DNA of 64,000 nucleotides, from NCBI GenBank assembly GCA_023213395.1, contig CM041465.1:216201741-216265740 (forward strand), in the 5' to 3' direction. Below, piece after piece: positions 22,641 through 38,500 of this stretch. The DNA comes from Cycas panzhihuaensis. Lineage: Eukaryota; Cycadophyta. Under the pieces are notes generated by a model. The model was not told the origin of the DNA and ran no database searches. It saw only the letters and a program-made list of their open reading frames with translations. Every line of letters starts with the position of its first letter. Within the stretch, counting starts at the first letter, position 1. Position numbers and translations under genes: made by a program.

Positions 22641-22735
22641 AAATAGTCTACCACCTTTATAGTTTTTAAAATAAATATATGTCATAATATCTAAAACTTT
22701 TATGATTTCTATCTTTAACCCCTTAGTTAAACCAC

Positions 22736-22747
22736 ACTTTGATACTA
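22736..22747 (-). promoter_or_regulatory. Gypsy B primer binding site
   Basis: The complement reads TAGTATCAAAGT, close to the TGGTATCAGAGC/AAAGC type, about 100 bases before the gag start. TGATGGGGACAATC begins at 22750 and is the likely LTR border. Confidence 0.6.
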
Positions 22748-22749
22748 GA

Positions 22750-24969
22750 TGATGGGGACAATCTATAAGAACAATATTCAATCTTATATGCACAAACTTA
22801 AAACAAGAAAATCCAAAGAATATAGAGAGTCATTTTACTTTTAATTATATTCTATTAAATCTGCTAAAAAATAATCTAAAATCATATTTTTAAGTGAAAA
22901 AAAAAATAGAAAGTTCTAATCCTAACCCTAGAAACTTCTCCATTATGTAAAATAGTATATAATTCCATGTTTCTAAGTTAAGTCTTACTAAGAAAAACTA
23001 GACAACTAAGGGATATTATATAAAAGTAAAAACTAGTTTAACATTAACTACTAATTTTAGACATATAAAATAAATCTTAATTTTTATACATTTTTGGAGT
23101 ATTTTTTGGCTAAAAACCTTTGGATCTATAATGGACCTTTGACCTTATCTTAGGCTATTTTTACCTATTTTACTCAGATAGACCTTTGATTTGGCACTAG
23201 AAGGATTGAATTTGACCACTGAGTCAAATGTTATATTTTAATTAGTTGACACCAAAATTTAGATAAAAACGACTAAAAAACTAAAAAATAGATGGAGTTA
23301 TGATGAAGGTCCAGATGATCTTGTATTAGTTAGAGTTACAATACAACCAAATACACTCAATTTTGATACTATATGGGAGAGATATGGTTGTTTTATTAAG
23401 TATATGTCCATAGAAAATAAAAATAACTAAAATTGGCATATAGTCCCTTTGTATATTAGATCTTGGTCAACCATATGACCTCCTAGGAGGCTAGTGGACT
23501 TTACCCCACTTCAAAAAATAATTAAATGTTATTTTATAAAGTTTTATAACTTTAGAATATGAAAAATTTAAAATTTTATCAGTCATTTATGCTCACAGCA
23601 TATACACATAACTTGCATGGAAGAATCAATAGAAAATCATGGGTTTTTAATGGATTTTAATCATAAAAGTTAAAACTAAGATTTTTAAATACTACGAGTC
23701 CATTGGTATGTCAAATTTTAAAATACATTCCCAATAGAGATATATAACCATTAATAGGTGCCTAAACACTCATAAATTTATCCAACAATTGGGTAAAGTT
23801 GCCAAACTCATAAATAGAGTTGCCCAATTCTAGAAACTTCGCTCAACAGTAGTGTATAACATCAATAGATAGAGATGCATGTGATATTGATACCCAATAA
23901 TATTAAATCATCTCAATAAGCTACTAATTTCTTTAAATAAATAACCAATCTACCCAATGCCAAAGTATTAGTATTATAACTATAACAAGGTTTAATCTTC
24001 TTAATAGAGATATTACATCCTTCTCACAATTGTTTAGATGGTAAGAAACCAATTTACAACTTGCAATTAATGTATATCAAACCCTCTATATAATAAGCAC
24101 TTATGGGATTTCATTAATTAATTAGTATCCATATCAATGGGTTCTCCACTCGTAATATGAAGATTCTTTTATACAAAAAATATACTACATAATAACATGA
24201 AATGGTAAATAATCAAGCCTTCAACTTACTAATGGGATGATATATCCAACAACCTACTTTTCATTACATATATACATTATTAATAGTATTCCTTCATAGA
24301 GTATAAGTTCTCTCTTAATCAGTAAGCTCTACACTAAGCCCTAAATATGCTAATTTCTTCAAAAAGAGCTAATGAACTCTCTATTAGTCCAAACCATGCC
24401 ATAACACCCTCATTAATAATATCCAATATAATAGAAGGAAAAACCATAGCCTTCCCACTATATTATTAGCTTTATAAGGTGATCAAGCTTGTAGTTGAAG
24501 CTTTGCTCTTAGACTCCATACAACATATGTATGTATACTAATAAAACATCCAAAAAGTAATTTAAAAATGAATCAAATATATAACAAATCTCTATGGGAT
24601 TTTAGATAATTATAACACTTATGCTTCAACTAGATTTTCATGTATAGGTATAACATACTCCAAGTTCACAAAACCAACATGCTTTGAGCACTAACACCAA
24701 CATGCTCTAGGTGTCTTACAAAATATAGTTCAAAAACATCCACAACCTATAGTAGAACCTTACTTAACAAATAGATAGACTATCCCCCTTACTAGTCATA
24801 AATAAGTATACTAAAATAAGATTATAATAAACCCTTGATAGATAGACACACTCATATTCCTAGAGTAAAAATAGCCTTGAACTAGGATTCTAATACCAAA
24901 TATAAAAATCTAACTTTAATAAAACAAGATCTTATTCATCAAATAGATTCATACAAAACTAAAACCTTA
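22750..24969 (-). other. Probable Gypsy B 5' LTR and unassigned AT-rich sequence
   Basis: A 5' LTR should start at 22750, but with no second copy its far end cannot be fixed. The rest (to 24969) has no open frame with known similarity. The part next to 24969 is probably the leader of the element whose PBS lies at 24970-24981. Confidence 0.4.
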
Positions 24970-24981
24970 GCTTTGATACCA
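24970..24981 (-). promoter_or_regulatory. Primer binding site of an unpaired minus-strand LTR element
   Basis: GCTTTGATACCA is the complement of TGGTATCAAAGC, an exact tRNA-Met-type PBS. The LTR terminus TGTTAGAC begins three bases later. Confidence 0.75.
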
Positions 24982-24983
24982 CT

Positions 24984-25355
24984 TGTTAGACACAAATATC
25001 CAAACAGGTCCTAGATCATACACAACTATGAAATATAAAGATGTGTAGGTGAAACAATTAAAGAATAATATATACAAGTATATAACATAAGCTACTTATA
25101 GAAAATGATTAATTACAATCATATTATATTAAACCAATACATATTTATAGTACTTATCACCACCTAGTTGTCTAATCACACTCTAAGACTCACTTGGTCA
25201 ACCAATGACCTATTGCATAAAGAAGAGTCTATACCATGATCCCTTAGTTCATATCAAAGGGGTAATTATATCAATTTAATATTCCATGGGTTATATATTA
25301 CCCAATAAGTAGAACTAGATTGCTAGTACATATGACCAACGACCCTAGTGGTTAG
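24984..25355 (-). repeat. Unpaired LTR (5' LTR of a minus-strand element)
   Basis: It starts TGTTAGACACAAATATCC next to the PBS and must end at or before 25355, where the Gypsy C copy 1 LTR begins. I found no second copy in the window. Confidence 0.5.
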
Positions 25356-25683
25356 TGTTAGCTATTAACTTTTGTGTATAAGTTGCTTATGTCTACCAAA
25401 AGAATTACAAATTGCTTGTCTTACAAATGGTATTCTATATAAGAGGCCTATTTCATCTATTTAAGGCCGGCTTAATATAAAGTGAGGATTATTGTATATT
25501 ATTACTTATTATGAGATTATACTTTAATGCATCTTTTGGTTCTCTTTAGAATCCTTATAAGTGCCTAATTAGTCTACATCTACTCTTATTAATAATAAAG
25601 GAAGTCTATTGCTACCTATATTATGTCCTTTAATGTATTTATATTTCTTAGTTATGGAGAATATCATATGGTAATATCCTAAC
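25356..25683 (+). repeat. Gypsy C copy 1 5' LTR
   Basis: It begins TGTTAGCTATTAACTTTT, matching TACTAGTTATTAACTTTT at 50636 in copy 3, and ends just before the decayed PBS TAGTATTAGAGC (25684-25695). Confidence 0.7.
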
Positions 25684-25695
25684 TAGTATTAGAGC
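25684..25695 (+). promoter_or_regulatory. Gypsy C copy 1 primer binding site
   Basis: TAGTATTAGAGC differs from TGGTATCAGAGC at two positions, both C/G to T/A changes. Confidence 0.7.
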
Positions 25696-26001
25696 TTGGC
25701 TCTTTGGTCCATGTAAAGAAGCAAGTTATGATCTTGAAGGCATAACATGGCAAGAGAAATAAAAATTTTGGGTTTTTTTTTTCTCGTAATAAAAAACTTT
25801 AAACCCTCTCTTTCTTATTTTACTTATTTTTTATTATTTTTTTCTTGAGTACTCTCTTTACACTATTCTCTTATTAATCTTAGAGATTGAGGAAAGATAA
25901 TAAGCTTTCTTACAACCTTTTTATTTTCTATAAAGTTTAGGTAAAGACCTTATTTTAGAGGTTTTTAAACATCCTTAAGTAGTTATCATTCTTGGCCATA
26001 C

Positions 26002-26006
26002 ATACT
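26002..26006. repeat. Target-site duplication ATACT (left copy, gag-only element I)
   Basis: ATACT precedes the left LTR; GTACT follows the right LTR at 30338-30342. One G/A difference is consistent with decay. Confidence 0.7.
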
Positions 26007-26341
26007 TGTTAGAAAATAAATCAAAGTACAGAGCGAAATAGGTATACAAATATCAATCCATCTTAAGAAACATAAGTAAAAATATCATATTGATCAAGCC
26101 ATTGTTGAAAGTATACATCAAATCTCTAATAGGAAGTGGTGTCAAAAGACACCATGGTTATTCACCCTAGAAAATATATAGTTATGAGGGAGAGGGGAAA
26201 CCTCCTTAACCTCTAAAAGTTAAACAATAATAAAATAATATGTAACTCAATTTAAAATTAAACTAACCCAAATTACCCTTAATATGTATACACTCACATG
26301 TGCCTAAGCTAGGAGTGGGGTGATGAGTATTAACCCTAACA
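26007..26341 (-). repeat. Gag-only element I, 3' LTR
   Basis: It starts TGTTAGAAAATAAATC and ends TTAACCCTAACA on the + strand, and is closely similar to 30004-30337 along its full length. Confidence 0.92.
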
Positions 26342-26352
26342 AACTCCCCCTT
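26342..26352 (-). promoter_or_regulatory. Gag-only element I polypurine tract
   Basis: The complement reads AAGGGGGAGTT immediately before the 3' LTR, the position used to prime plus-strand DNA. Confidence 0.75.
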
Positions 26353-26372
26353 AATGTTCATATGATCATCCT

Positions 26373-27056
26373 TTATTTCTCCTTGAACTTATGGTACCTG
26401 TACTTAAAAATAACTTTGAATACATGTGCTTTAGTTTGATAGTCAATATCCTTAATGTAGTTAACAATAGCTTGTCTTGTCATCCTTTTAACAAAATGTA
26501 TCTCTCTAATATTGTATAGTGTGAATAGCTTCCAAGTAGGTGTTGTAGAGGTAACTTGATTTGAATGAATGAAAATGGATTTATCTTGATCTTTGTCCTT
26601 TATTTGAGTTGAGTCCATGATATATATCATCTTATCAAATGTGATATTAGAATCATTATTTTTATTGAAAACTATACTAGTATAAGAAATGTTAGACATT
26701 TTATCATATGGTACCTACTCTAACATTTGCCTCACAGGAACAACATCATTAATGTAGTTAGTAATATTAAAATCTAGGGAATCTCCCCTATAAAGCAAAT
26801 CTAATATATTATACACTGATTTGGATGTAGTTATTTTAGAAACACTAGAAAATATATTATCATCTATGCTATGGAACAAAAGATCCAGGGCTTCATTGTC
26901 TCTTTTCAAGTCTTCTTTATTGTTTAGTTCATATCTATCATTGATATATTTCTAAAGGTTATTTGAGATTAAGTATACTTTCATTATGGTCCTCCAAAGT
27001 TGAAAGTCATTACTATTAAATACTGAAAAACTAATGTTGCTTGGATTTATTGCCAT
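26373..27056 (-). pseudogene. Copia-type gag-like ORF of element I, two stops
   Basis: The frame starts at the ATG on 27056 (MAINPSNISFSVFNSNDFQL), reads RTIMKVYLISNNL, then a TAG where Trp is expected, then KRDNEALDLLFHSIDDNIF and KITTSKSVYNILDLLYRG. These match the DUF4219/UBN2 gag pattern (substrate-independent capsid N-domain). A second TAG lies at about 26712, and the same frame continues 108 codons (26373-26699) to end KYRYHKFKEK. That C-terminal part has no CCHC knuckle and resembles nothing I recognise. Total 227 codons. The two stops are the only breaks. Confidence 0.78.
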
Positions 27057-29989
<2,933 letters not shown>

Positions 29990-30001
29990 GCTCTGATACC
30001 A
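29990..30001 (-). promoter_or_regulatory. Gag-only element I primer binding site
   Basis: GCTCTGATACCA is the exact complement of TGGTATCAGAGC, two bases from the 5' LTR. Confidence 0.88.
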
Positions 30002-30003
30002 TA

Positions 30004-30337
30004 TGTTAGAAAATAAATCAGAGTGTAGAGTGGAGCATGTATGCAAATATCAATCCATCTTAAGAAACATAAGTGAAAATATCACATTGATTAAGCCATT
30101 ATTAAAAGTATACATTAAATCTCTAATAAGAGGTGGTGTTAAAAGACATAAGGGTTATTCACCTTGAAAAATATATAGTTACGAGGGAGGAAGGAAACCT
30201 CCTCAACCTCCAAAATTTAAACAATAATAAAATAATATGTAACTCAATTTAAAATTAAACTCACCTAACTTACCTTAATATGTGTGTGCTCACATGTGCC
30301 TAAGGTGCAAGTAGGGTGATGAGTATTAACCCCAATA
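30004..30337 (-). repeat. Gag-only element I, 5' LTR
   Basis: It pairs with 26007-26341 and is followed by GTACT (30338-30342), the right copy of the target duplication. Confidence 0.92.
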
Positions 30338-31575
<1,238 letters not shown>

Positions 31576-32450
31576 ATGCCACCCACATAAGTAGATCAAA
31601 TCCAAGTACTAAAGACTCAATTTATAGAGATATATCAAAACCAACCATAGATGAATACAAACTAAGACAAGTAGTCTATTGACTTTAATTAGAGATATGA
31701 TAAATTGGAATACAAAAGAGATAAGATGATCCCATAATTCATTGCATTGACAACTAACATCTCATCTACCTTAAACATAACAAGCCACTCACCTTGATCT
31801 CATAATCCTACACCTCTACTAATAGGTTTCTCATGTCCACCTCATAATCCCACATCTCCTTATAATCCCATACCTCCACCATGGTAATAATAGTCATAAT
31901 AAATTACCATATCAATATTTCATCTTATTCTTAATAGGGATGTCACAAAAAGTTAGATAAGTTGGAATCCTATTTTTCTTTAAATCTTATGTCCCTTGGA
32001 GTGGAGTTAACTTTTACCTCAATTTATCTAGATGGAAAAGCATACCATTGGTTCTACTGATGGTAGTATGAGACTCTAATAAATCAAATGTAGGGCATAT
32101 TCTATAAGAATTTTTGAAAATAATATGATAATACATGGAACCAATCCATCTTTACTCATCTCACTCATTTGAAATAAACAACATTGATGGAGGCATATAT
32201 AGATGAATTCCAAGTATTACAAAACTGAGTTTCTCAAGCACTTGATCGACAAATAGTTTTTGATATATATGTCTAGGCTTAAGAAGCATATTTAGATATG
32301 GTTTAGGGTGGACACCCTATTCAACTTAAGATATGCTATTTTGATGGCAAAGGTAGTCAAGGTTGAGTTTATCTTATAACATTCAACTACTTCTAAGTGT
32401 GGTTTTACATGGTACTAATATTCTTGACCCTCAAACCAACAACATCAATG
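31576..32450 (+). pseudogene. Gypsy C copy 1 gag (decayed)
   Basis: The ATG at 31576 (MPPT then TAA for Gln) matches the starts of copies 2 (MAPI, TAA) and 3 (MAPPS, TAG). Further blocks fit the Gypsy gag core: a LDKLESYF start near 31950, WFYWWQ, and THLTHLKQTTLMEAYIDEF near 32150. The frame is interrupted mainly by TAA/TAG and TGA codons plus frameshifts. No zinc knuckle is visible. Confidence 0.7.
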
Positions 32451-32689
32451 TATTAAATTAAATAAGGTACAACATTTAATAACATGCCCCCTTTTAGGGT
32501 TGGTATAAATATCATTAATAGAAGAAATAGATATATGAAAACTAGCCTATATGTTAAGTGATCGAAAAAATAGACCCGTAGATGGTTTTCACTATTAGCC
32601 CCTAAGGATAAGTCTCCCTAGGAATGCTCCTTCAAGTCTCCTTGTTAACTATGTCCTCCACATTTATCCAGAACCACTTCAAGTAAAAG

Positions 32690-33086
32690 GCACACTTTGA
32701 AACATTTCCATCATAATTTTGATTGATAATGACACATCACTAAACTTCATTAACATATCCTTAGCTCACCAACTCAATCTATATATTATTCCTATGATTA
32801 AATTTACTTGTTCCTTACAAGGTTATTATACTCTCCATTGTGTTAGAATAATAAGAAAATTACATATTTAGGTTGGCACCTACCACCTAGTCTCAAATTT
32901 CTATGCCTTGTCTATATAGGAGGGCTTGATGTTATCCTTCAGGTCCAATGGCTCCAAACTCTTAGTGTGTATAGCATAAACAATTCACCTAATAGTCCCT
33001 TCATATTATTTCAGGATAATATAGGTTAAACACATAAGCATCATGGTATCCAATCACCCCCTAATAAACTCGTCTCTCTAAATTAA
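32690..33086 (+). pseudogene. Gypsy C copy 1 protease (decayed)
   Basis: A LIDNDTSLNFIN block at about 32718 matches LIDNGVLFNFIN of copy 2 and LINGGMSLNYID of copy 3, the retropepsin active site (D-S/T-G expected). A THQ-type TYHLVSNFYAL block and QEGLMLSF follow. Asp is kept, but the Gly/Ser context is altered and the frame is broken. Confidence 0.72.
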
Positions 33087-33885
33087 ATGTGTAAGTACTT
33101 GAATAGTAGTATTGGCTATATACTCTATACAAATGACATTCAATCCCATACTAATGTCCACCCTAATATTCAAAACATCTTTACTAAGTACCAATCTGTG
33201 TTTGCCCTACTTCCTACCTACCCTCCCCCATGCCACAATTTTCACCACTCAATTGAACTCAAGCCCCCTCATGACCCTATTATCCTTTCACCCTTATCAA
33301 AATTTATACTTCTAAAATAATAACATCAAGAAAATCACTAATGAGTTAATTGACATGTGTATCATTTCACCTAATAAATCCCCTACACTACTATTATCTT
33401 AGATTAGAAAAAGGATGGTTCCTTTTAACTTTATGTCAACTACCATGAACTTAATAAAATCACAATTAAAAATAAAATTTTAACCTCCAAAATTGATGGC
33501 ATGTTATATGAAATCTATGGGACTATTATCTTCTCTAAATGAGACCTTTAATTAGGCTATTATTATATTCTTATTATCTAAGAGGATCATTATAAGACTA
33601 CCTTTTGAATACATCATAACCACTTTGAATTTTAGATCATGTCCTTTGGTATTTGTAATATTGTAACTATGTTTTAGGCCTTAATGAATGTTTTTTTTCC
33701 CCATTCCTTTGAAAATTTGTTATTATTTTCTTTAATAATGTTTTTATCTATAGTTCATACTTGCTTCATCACCTCCAATATTTGGAAGATGTCCTCAAGG
33801 TTCTCACCCAACACCAACTTTATGTTAAGTTATCTAAGTATGAACTTGGTAAATCTAAGTTGTATAATATGTAAATATAATTGGA
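33087..33885 (+). pseudogene. Gypsy C copy 1 RT N-terminal half (decayed)
   Basis: The open stretch 33087-33317 reads NIFTKYQSVFALL, HNFHHSIELKPPHDPI, the segment leading into Gypsy RT. After 33330 a CISPNK-like block and DYRELNKIT-like remains follow, then ALMNVFF near 33680 and a VLTQHQLYVKLSKYELGKS block (about 33805-33865) that ends the recognisable RT. Catalytic YxDD has decayed. An overlapping open frame (33112-33315) is out of phase. Confidence 0.75.
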
Positions 33886-34581
33886 TTCATATCAACATAT
33901 GGTATATTTCAGTATCAAACCATGATACTTAATATACCTTTTAACCTTAAAATCTTATCAAACATTTTCTTCATACTAAACCTAAGAATCATAAGACTTT
34001 ATAATAGTGAATCCCCATTAGGATACTTGTAACTACATCCATAAATACACCATAACATGTATCATGATATCTATAGTAGATCCATGTGTATCAATTAAAG
34101 TCACACTCATGTCTACAAGTGTATATGAGCCTATACACATGAACTCAACTGATAATAGTCTCCTCTTCCTCATCAATTTGTTGTGGATACAATAAAACCA
34201 CATATATCTCAAGAAAATATGTATCACATGCATAATAAATATTGACAAAAATTAATTATCAATAAAATTTCATCATTGACTTTATGTTCAAATACTACTT
34301 ATTAATATGTCCTTGTATTTAGTTACTTCTCCTTATTATATATTGATTTGGCTCTTCAATAATCTTCAATACTAGCTCATATTAACTCCATCACTAGCTT
34401 GATAATGACTCTTATAATATGTGCATGGATCATCCTTAGATGGTAAAGATCATCACCATGTGCATGTGGTCTTCAATCTCTATTTTGTCAACTTGCTTCT
34501 TTATTTTATTAAGTAACTCTGATCTATTGTCTTACTAGGACCTTCCTTCACTTAGGCTTTAAGAATTTAACCTTCACCTTA

Positions 34582-34593
34582 ACTTTAATACCA
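34582..34593 (-). promoter_or_regulatory. T1 primer binding site
   Basis: The complement TGGTATTAAAGT resembles TGGTATCAAAGC and touches the LTR start TGTTAAAACTTG. Confidence 0.6.
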
Positions 34594-35050
34594 TGTTAAA
34601 ACTTGTTACATGGGATAATATATTGAAGTATGTAATGAAGTGGGAGATATGTAAAGCATTCATCAATATTAAATTATAAAGAGTAATAATGAACTATAAA
34701 AATTCATGAATGTTTATGATAAATATTAAAAAATAATTAATGAAGTATGTATGCATCAATATAGTGTAATAATTATAAGATAAAGGTAACACATAAGACA
34801 CCAAATTGATATGTAAAAAACCTAGGATGGAAAAAAACATAAGAGAAGGGTGGAGCTTTACTCTCTCTTAAATCTTAATTATTTAAATGATGTGTGTACA
34901 TATTTATAAGTTCATCATCCCATGTATAGACTAATCATATTGTGATAATAAATAAACTAATCACATCATATATGTAGAAAACCTTTCACATTGACCAATA
35001 ACTACATAACCACTTATTAGACATTATAGTAATATTTGTAAAACTAGATA
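34594..35050 (-). repeat. T1 LTR
   Basis: Start TGTTAAAA is well defined by the PBS; the far end near 35050 is inferred from alignment to the T2 LTR end. Confidence 0.55.
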
Positions 35051-35918
35051 TTCTAAAAAAATTAACCAATAATAAGCATCTTTAATTAGTGAGATTCAAT
35101 GATAACACGTGGAAAAAAGGTTTAACCTACCTTTACCCTCTACTATACTATATTTCAATTAATTATTCATTATATGGCTATATTTTTTAGGTGTAATTTA
35201 ATTAAGCTAAGCCAAAGATAATAATTCCACCCAGGGATCCATTAGAATATAGATTAGTGATACTATTAACAAGGTAAGTATGACATGCCTAAATTTATAC
35301 CATGAAGAGTCCTAAACATAAAGCTAGCTTTGGAGATTAAGATTTTCCTAAGTCAAGATCATCCTTGAGATACTTCTCATATCTAAAATTATTTCCTATG
35401 CTCAAATTTTCCTAATAAAGATAAGATGCTCAATTATCATATGAAAAATCTCTATGTGGAGTCTCTCTACCTATTTTTCATCATATCTGGAATCTTCTAA
35501 AGGCCAATACACCATTGACTATTCTTGCTTTTGAAGCCATACTCAAGAAAGATAAAAATCTCACTATAGTTATGAACTTATGGATGATTAATAAATCAAA
35601 GAAAGTGGTGAAGTAATCAAGTACACCGACCTATAAAGTACAACCTAATATTTAGAAATAGATTTCACTATTTAATAGAGTATTTGGAAAGGAAGATTCA
35701 AAGAAGATAGAGCTATTGATACCCTACATCATATACTAAATTCAAGAGAGAATGTCAATATTTAACTAGGGAAGGGAAGGAATTGAAGCAAAGTAAAAAC
35801 TTCTATATAATGACATAGAAGTTTTATTTAATGGTTGGATAAATGGATATTGGAGATGCTCAACTAGTGGGTAAAAAATCTTAAGAAGCAACTATAACAC
35901 TCCTTTTCTTTTATTAAA
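35051..35918. other. Unassigned AT-rich sequence
   Basis: There is no ORF of useful length and no LTR, PBS or domain that I can recognise. It is probably old repeat DNA. Confidence 0.4.
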
Positions 35919-35923
35919 CTTAA
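35919..35923. repeat. Target-site duplication CTTAA, left copy (gag-only element II)
   Basis: It is an exact match to 39005-39009. Confidence 0.85.
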
Positions 35924-36144
35924 TATTAGAATATTAGTGCATATTTATTTTTGTCCCACATGCAAATGGGTCCCACTCTCTCTATATTGACATGTATTAT
36001 AAATACACAACATTGTGTATCATATTGTATCATGTTGTAATAATGTTTTATTAATACAATGGAGGTACCTTAAGGGTACCGTTCGATCCTGTGCAGGTTT
36101 CTTTTCTATTTATGAAGATTGTTTGTACAGGTTGATTTTCAACA
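35924..36144 (+). repeat. Gag-only element II 5' LTR
   Basis: It starts TATTAGAATATTAG (TG decayed to TA) and ends GATTTTCAACA. It includes TATTATAAATACACAACATT, a plausible TATA region, and a TTTTATTAATACAATGG block. Confidence 0.93.
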
Positions 36145-36156
36145 TGGTATCAGAGC
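36145..36156 (+). promoter_or_regulatory. Gag-only element II primer binding site
   Basis: TGGTATCAGAGC is an exact match to the initiator tRNA-Met site and touches the 5' LTR. Confidence 0.95.
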
Positions 36157-37604
36157 GCCCAGGTTGAGAGAGGTGTTTTTGTTTGGTATTGAAGCGATGA
36201 TTTGGGAGGTGCCATCAAGGGTTGAAAACATATTTGAGAGAATAAATATTAAAATTTCTGAAAAGTAATTGCAAAATTGAGATGAAATGACTTATTCTAT
36301 AAAATTTGAGTGGTTGCACTACAAATTTTGGGGTGAAAGTGTGAAAATTGTAGAAGAATTAATTTTAGCTTACTTTTTTTCTGTTACTATATTTTTGGAA
36401 CAAATTTACAACCTCAACTTCAAAGAGCCATAATTTTGGCTACAGGTATCCAAATGACCTCAATACTTTTTTGATTCTGTGTGTTTTTTAATTTACTTTC
36501 TAATGGAAGTGGTTTAGGGTTTATCAAAGTTTAGAGTGAAAAGTTATTAGTAGTTTATCAGAAGGTACTATTAAAGTCCCTAGAAACCCTAATTATGAAA
36601 TTCTTAAAGGGGGCATAACTTTTGATCTAGATATCAAAATTCAATTTCATTTAAATTGTTGGAATTGTATTTTAGAGGCCATAATTTGCATCCATATTTT
36701 ATGTATTTTTGAGCTATATTTTATTTTTAGAAATAAGTTTTTCGGGAATTTAAGGGTTTTATATTGATATGGTGACATGAATGAGGCAATGGTAATGAGA
36801 TAACTGTTTGAGACTCTCTTATATATGTTGTGCATGGAAGAGTATTATTGCAATGTGAGATGATATTAAGTCATATTAATATGAATATATTTGGCACTCT
36901 ATTAGTGATTTGAGATGTATGATGGTGATTGTTTAATGGCAATTTGAGTGCTTTTTTATATGTATTCGTATGAGAGAGCTATTGTAATGATGAAATAGTA
37001 TGGTAATGAAGCGATAGTGCATGTGTTTTCATGAATGAGTTGGATGGCATATGGCAACTTAGTGCTTCTTGGAATATGATTTACTTGAAGGAGCTTTATG
37101 GGCATGACAAGGTAAATTTGAGGACAAGAAAAATGATGATTTGAGGCAATGAGGCACTTGTTGCATGTGAGTTTACATGAAAAGATTGGATATTTATTAG
37201 GCATGTTAAGGGAGAAATTAGGGTTGTTTTCATGATGTTTTTTTAATTGATTATATATGAAGAAGGATGAGTTTTTTGAAGTTACCTGAGTTGTAGGGAA
37301 ACAAACTTTATTAAGTGGTGTTATGGTATGAGTTGTGTTTTGGGCAATTAAGTGAAGTATGATGTGTCTTGGTGATTTCATGGTGATGTGAGGTATGCAT
37401 GATTTCTATGAGATGTATGTGGTATAAGCTTTAATTATATGGTGAAGTAAGTATTTCTTTGTATGTGACTATTTAGCAATATGTGAGATGCATAAGACAA
37501 TGATGTGATGATGAAGTTTGTAATATGAGGGACATGAGATATGAGAATGTTTATTGAGATTGGTGAGTAAATTTGGTGATTAAAAGAAGATGTGGTATTA
37601 GAAA
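36157..37604 (+). other. Leader of gag-only element II
   Basis: This is 1.45 kb without a + strand gene, rich in TGA/ATG triplets. A 141-codon minus-strand frame (36956-37381) is open but has no recognisable domain; I do not call it a gene. Confidence 0.65.
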
Positions 37605-38500
37605 ATGGCATTTACAATCATGGAGGATAATGATGTGGTTATGTATATTCCTAAAACAAATGAATACTACCTAAGGGATTTGTTTCTTCCAGTACCTAAG
37701 TGTAATGGTGAAGACTACTTCTTTTGGATAATTAAAATGAGATGTTTATTCATAGTAGAGATTTGTGGAAGATTTCTACTGATGAATATGATATCCCTAA
37801 GGATGAAGAAGAAAAGGAAATGCTTGAGAAGAAAGACATAAAAGTATTCATTATGATTCATGCTATATTCAATAAGGCTGATCTTCCTCCCAAATACCAT
37901 TTTGTCATTCCTATGATTCTACATGCAAGTACTACCAAAGAAGCTTGGGATTTTCTAATGGAAGTATTTGAACAAACACTTGAAGAGACACAACAAATGA
38001 TTGAAAAGGCAATTAAGGCCAGTTATGGTTATGGTACATATACAATGAATGAAGAAAATATCATTAACACTGATGAAATGACATGTCAAGAGGAAGAATG
38101 TATGAGTACTAATGAAATTTCTACTAAATGTAAAGAAATGATGGTTGAATGTATTGATGAGACTACAACTACTAATGAAGACATTGAAAGTGATGAGTTA
38201 ATAAAGGTTTATATAGATGACACCATGATTTCAAGAGAAATTGAAAATAAATTCAATGGTCCTATAAAGGATGAGTCTTATATTGATGATATTCCTACTT
38301 TAAGTATTGATTCAAGTTTGAATGATGTTCCTTCTTTGAGCATTGATTCAAGTTCAAAGAGTATGCAAGTTAATCAAGATCTCATTCCAAAGGTTGAAGA
38401 AATCATTGTTGTACATGGTGATCAAGAACTTATACAGGATAATGATGATAAGCAAGTTGTATTTGAAGGTGGTTACTTACAGGATCTTCATAAAAATTAG
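37605..38500 (+). pseudogene. Gag-like gene of element II (DUF4219/UBN2 type, one frameshift)
   Basis: The N-terminus from the ATG at 37605 reads LPVPKCNGEDYFFWIIKM, the DUF4219 pattern of Copia gags. A one-base shift between about 37740 and 37765 moves to the frame of 37742-38500, which continues with SRDLWKISTDEYDIPKDEEE, HASTTKEAWDFLMEVFEQT (UBN2 start). The rest (about 170 codons) is strongly acidic, Ser/Thr-rich and lacks a CCHC knuckle. It contains a short internal repeat, (I/V)P(T/S)LSIDSS, twice. If the shift is ignored the product is about 298 residues. It probably acted as a structural particle protein. Its C-terminal tail is unfamiliar. Confidence 0.8.

Larger units (their letters stand above)
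18258..22747 (-). mobile_element. Gypsy B LTR retrotransposon, minus strand, 3' LTR missing
   Basis: From 22747 downward on the minus strand the order is PBS, gag with knuckle, protease, RT, RNase H and integrase. Protease (VEKLGLSCEVHPQPYHISW) and integrase C-terminus ([18 protein letters not shown]) clearly differ from Gypsy A, so it is another lineage; the motifs resemble chromovirus-side families, but no chromodomain is visible. The element stops abruptly after integrase at about 18260. No full 3' LTR is found. Confidence 0.85.
33890..35050 (-). mobile_element. T1: partial noncoding LTR element, minus strand
   Basis: An LTR-like block (34594-35050) is preceded at 34582-34593 by the complement of a PBS (ACTTTAATACCA, reading TGGTATTAAAGT). 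About 700 bp of interior (33890-34581) follow. The LTR end (TTTCACATTGACCAAT, ACTTATTAGACATTA, ATTTGTAAAA) and the leader (TGTGCATGGATCATCCTTAGATGG) resemble T2 at 39190-41380. The second LTR is missing. No coding capacity. Confidence 0.55.

Noticed and set aside
33112-33315. 67-codon + strand frame
   Set aside because: It overlaps 33087-33317, whose frame carries the RT-proximal block HHSIELKPPHDP; this one is a shadow.
36145-36156. tRNA-like fragment
   Set aside because: TGGTATCAGAGC is a primer binding site complementary to tRNA-Met, not a tRNA gene; no cloverleaf surrounds it. The same applies to the other PBS sites.
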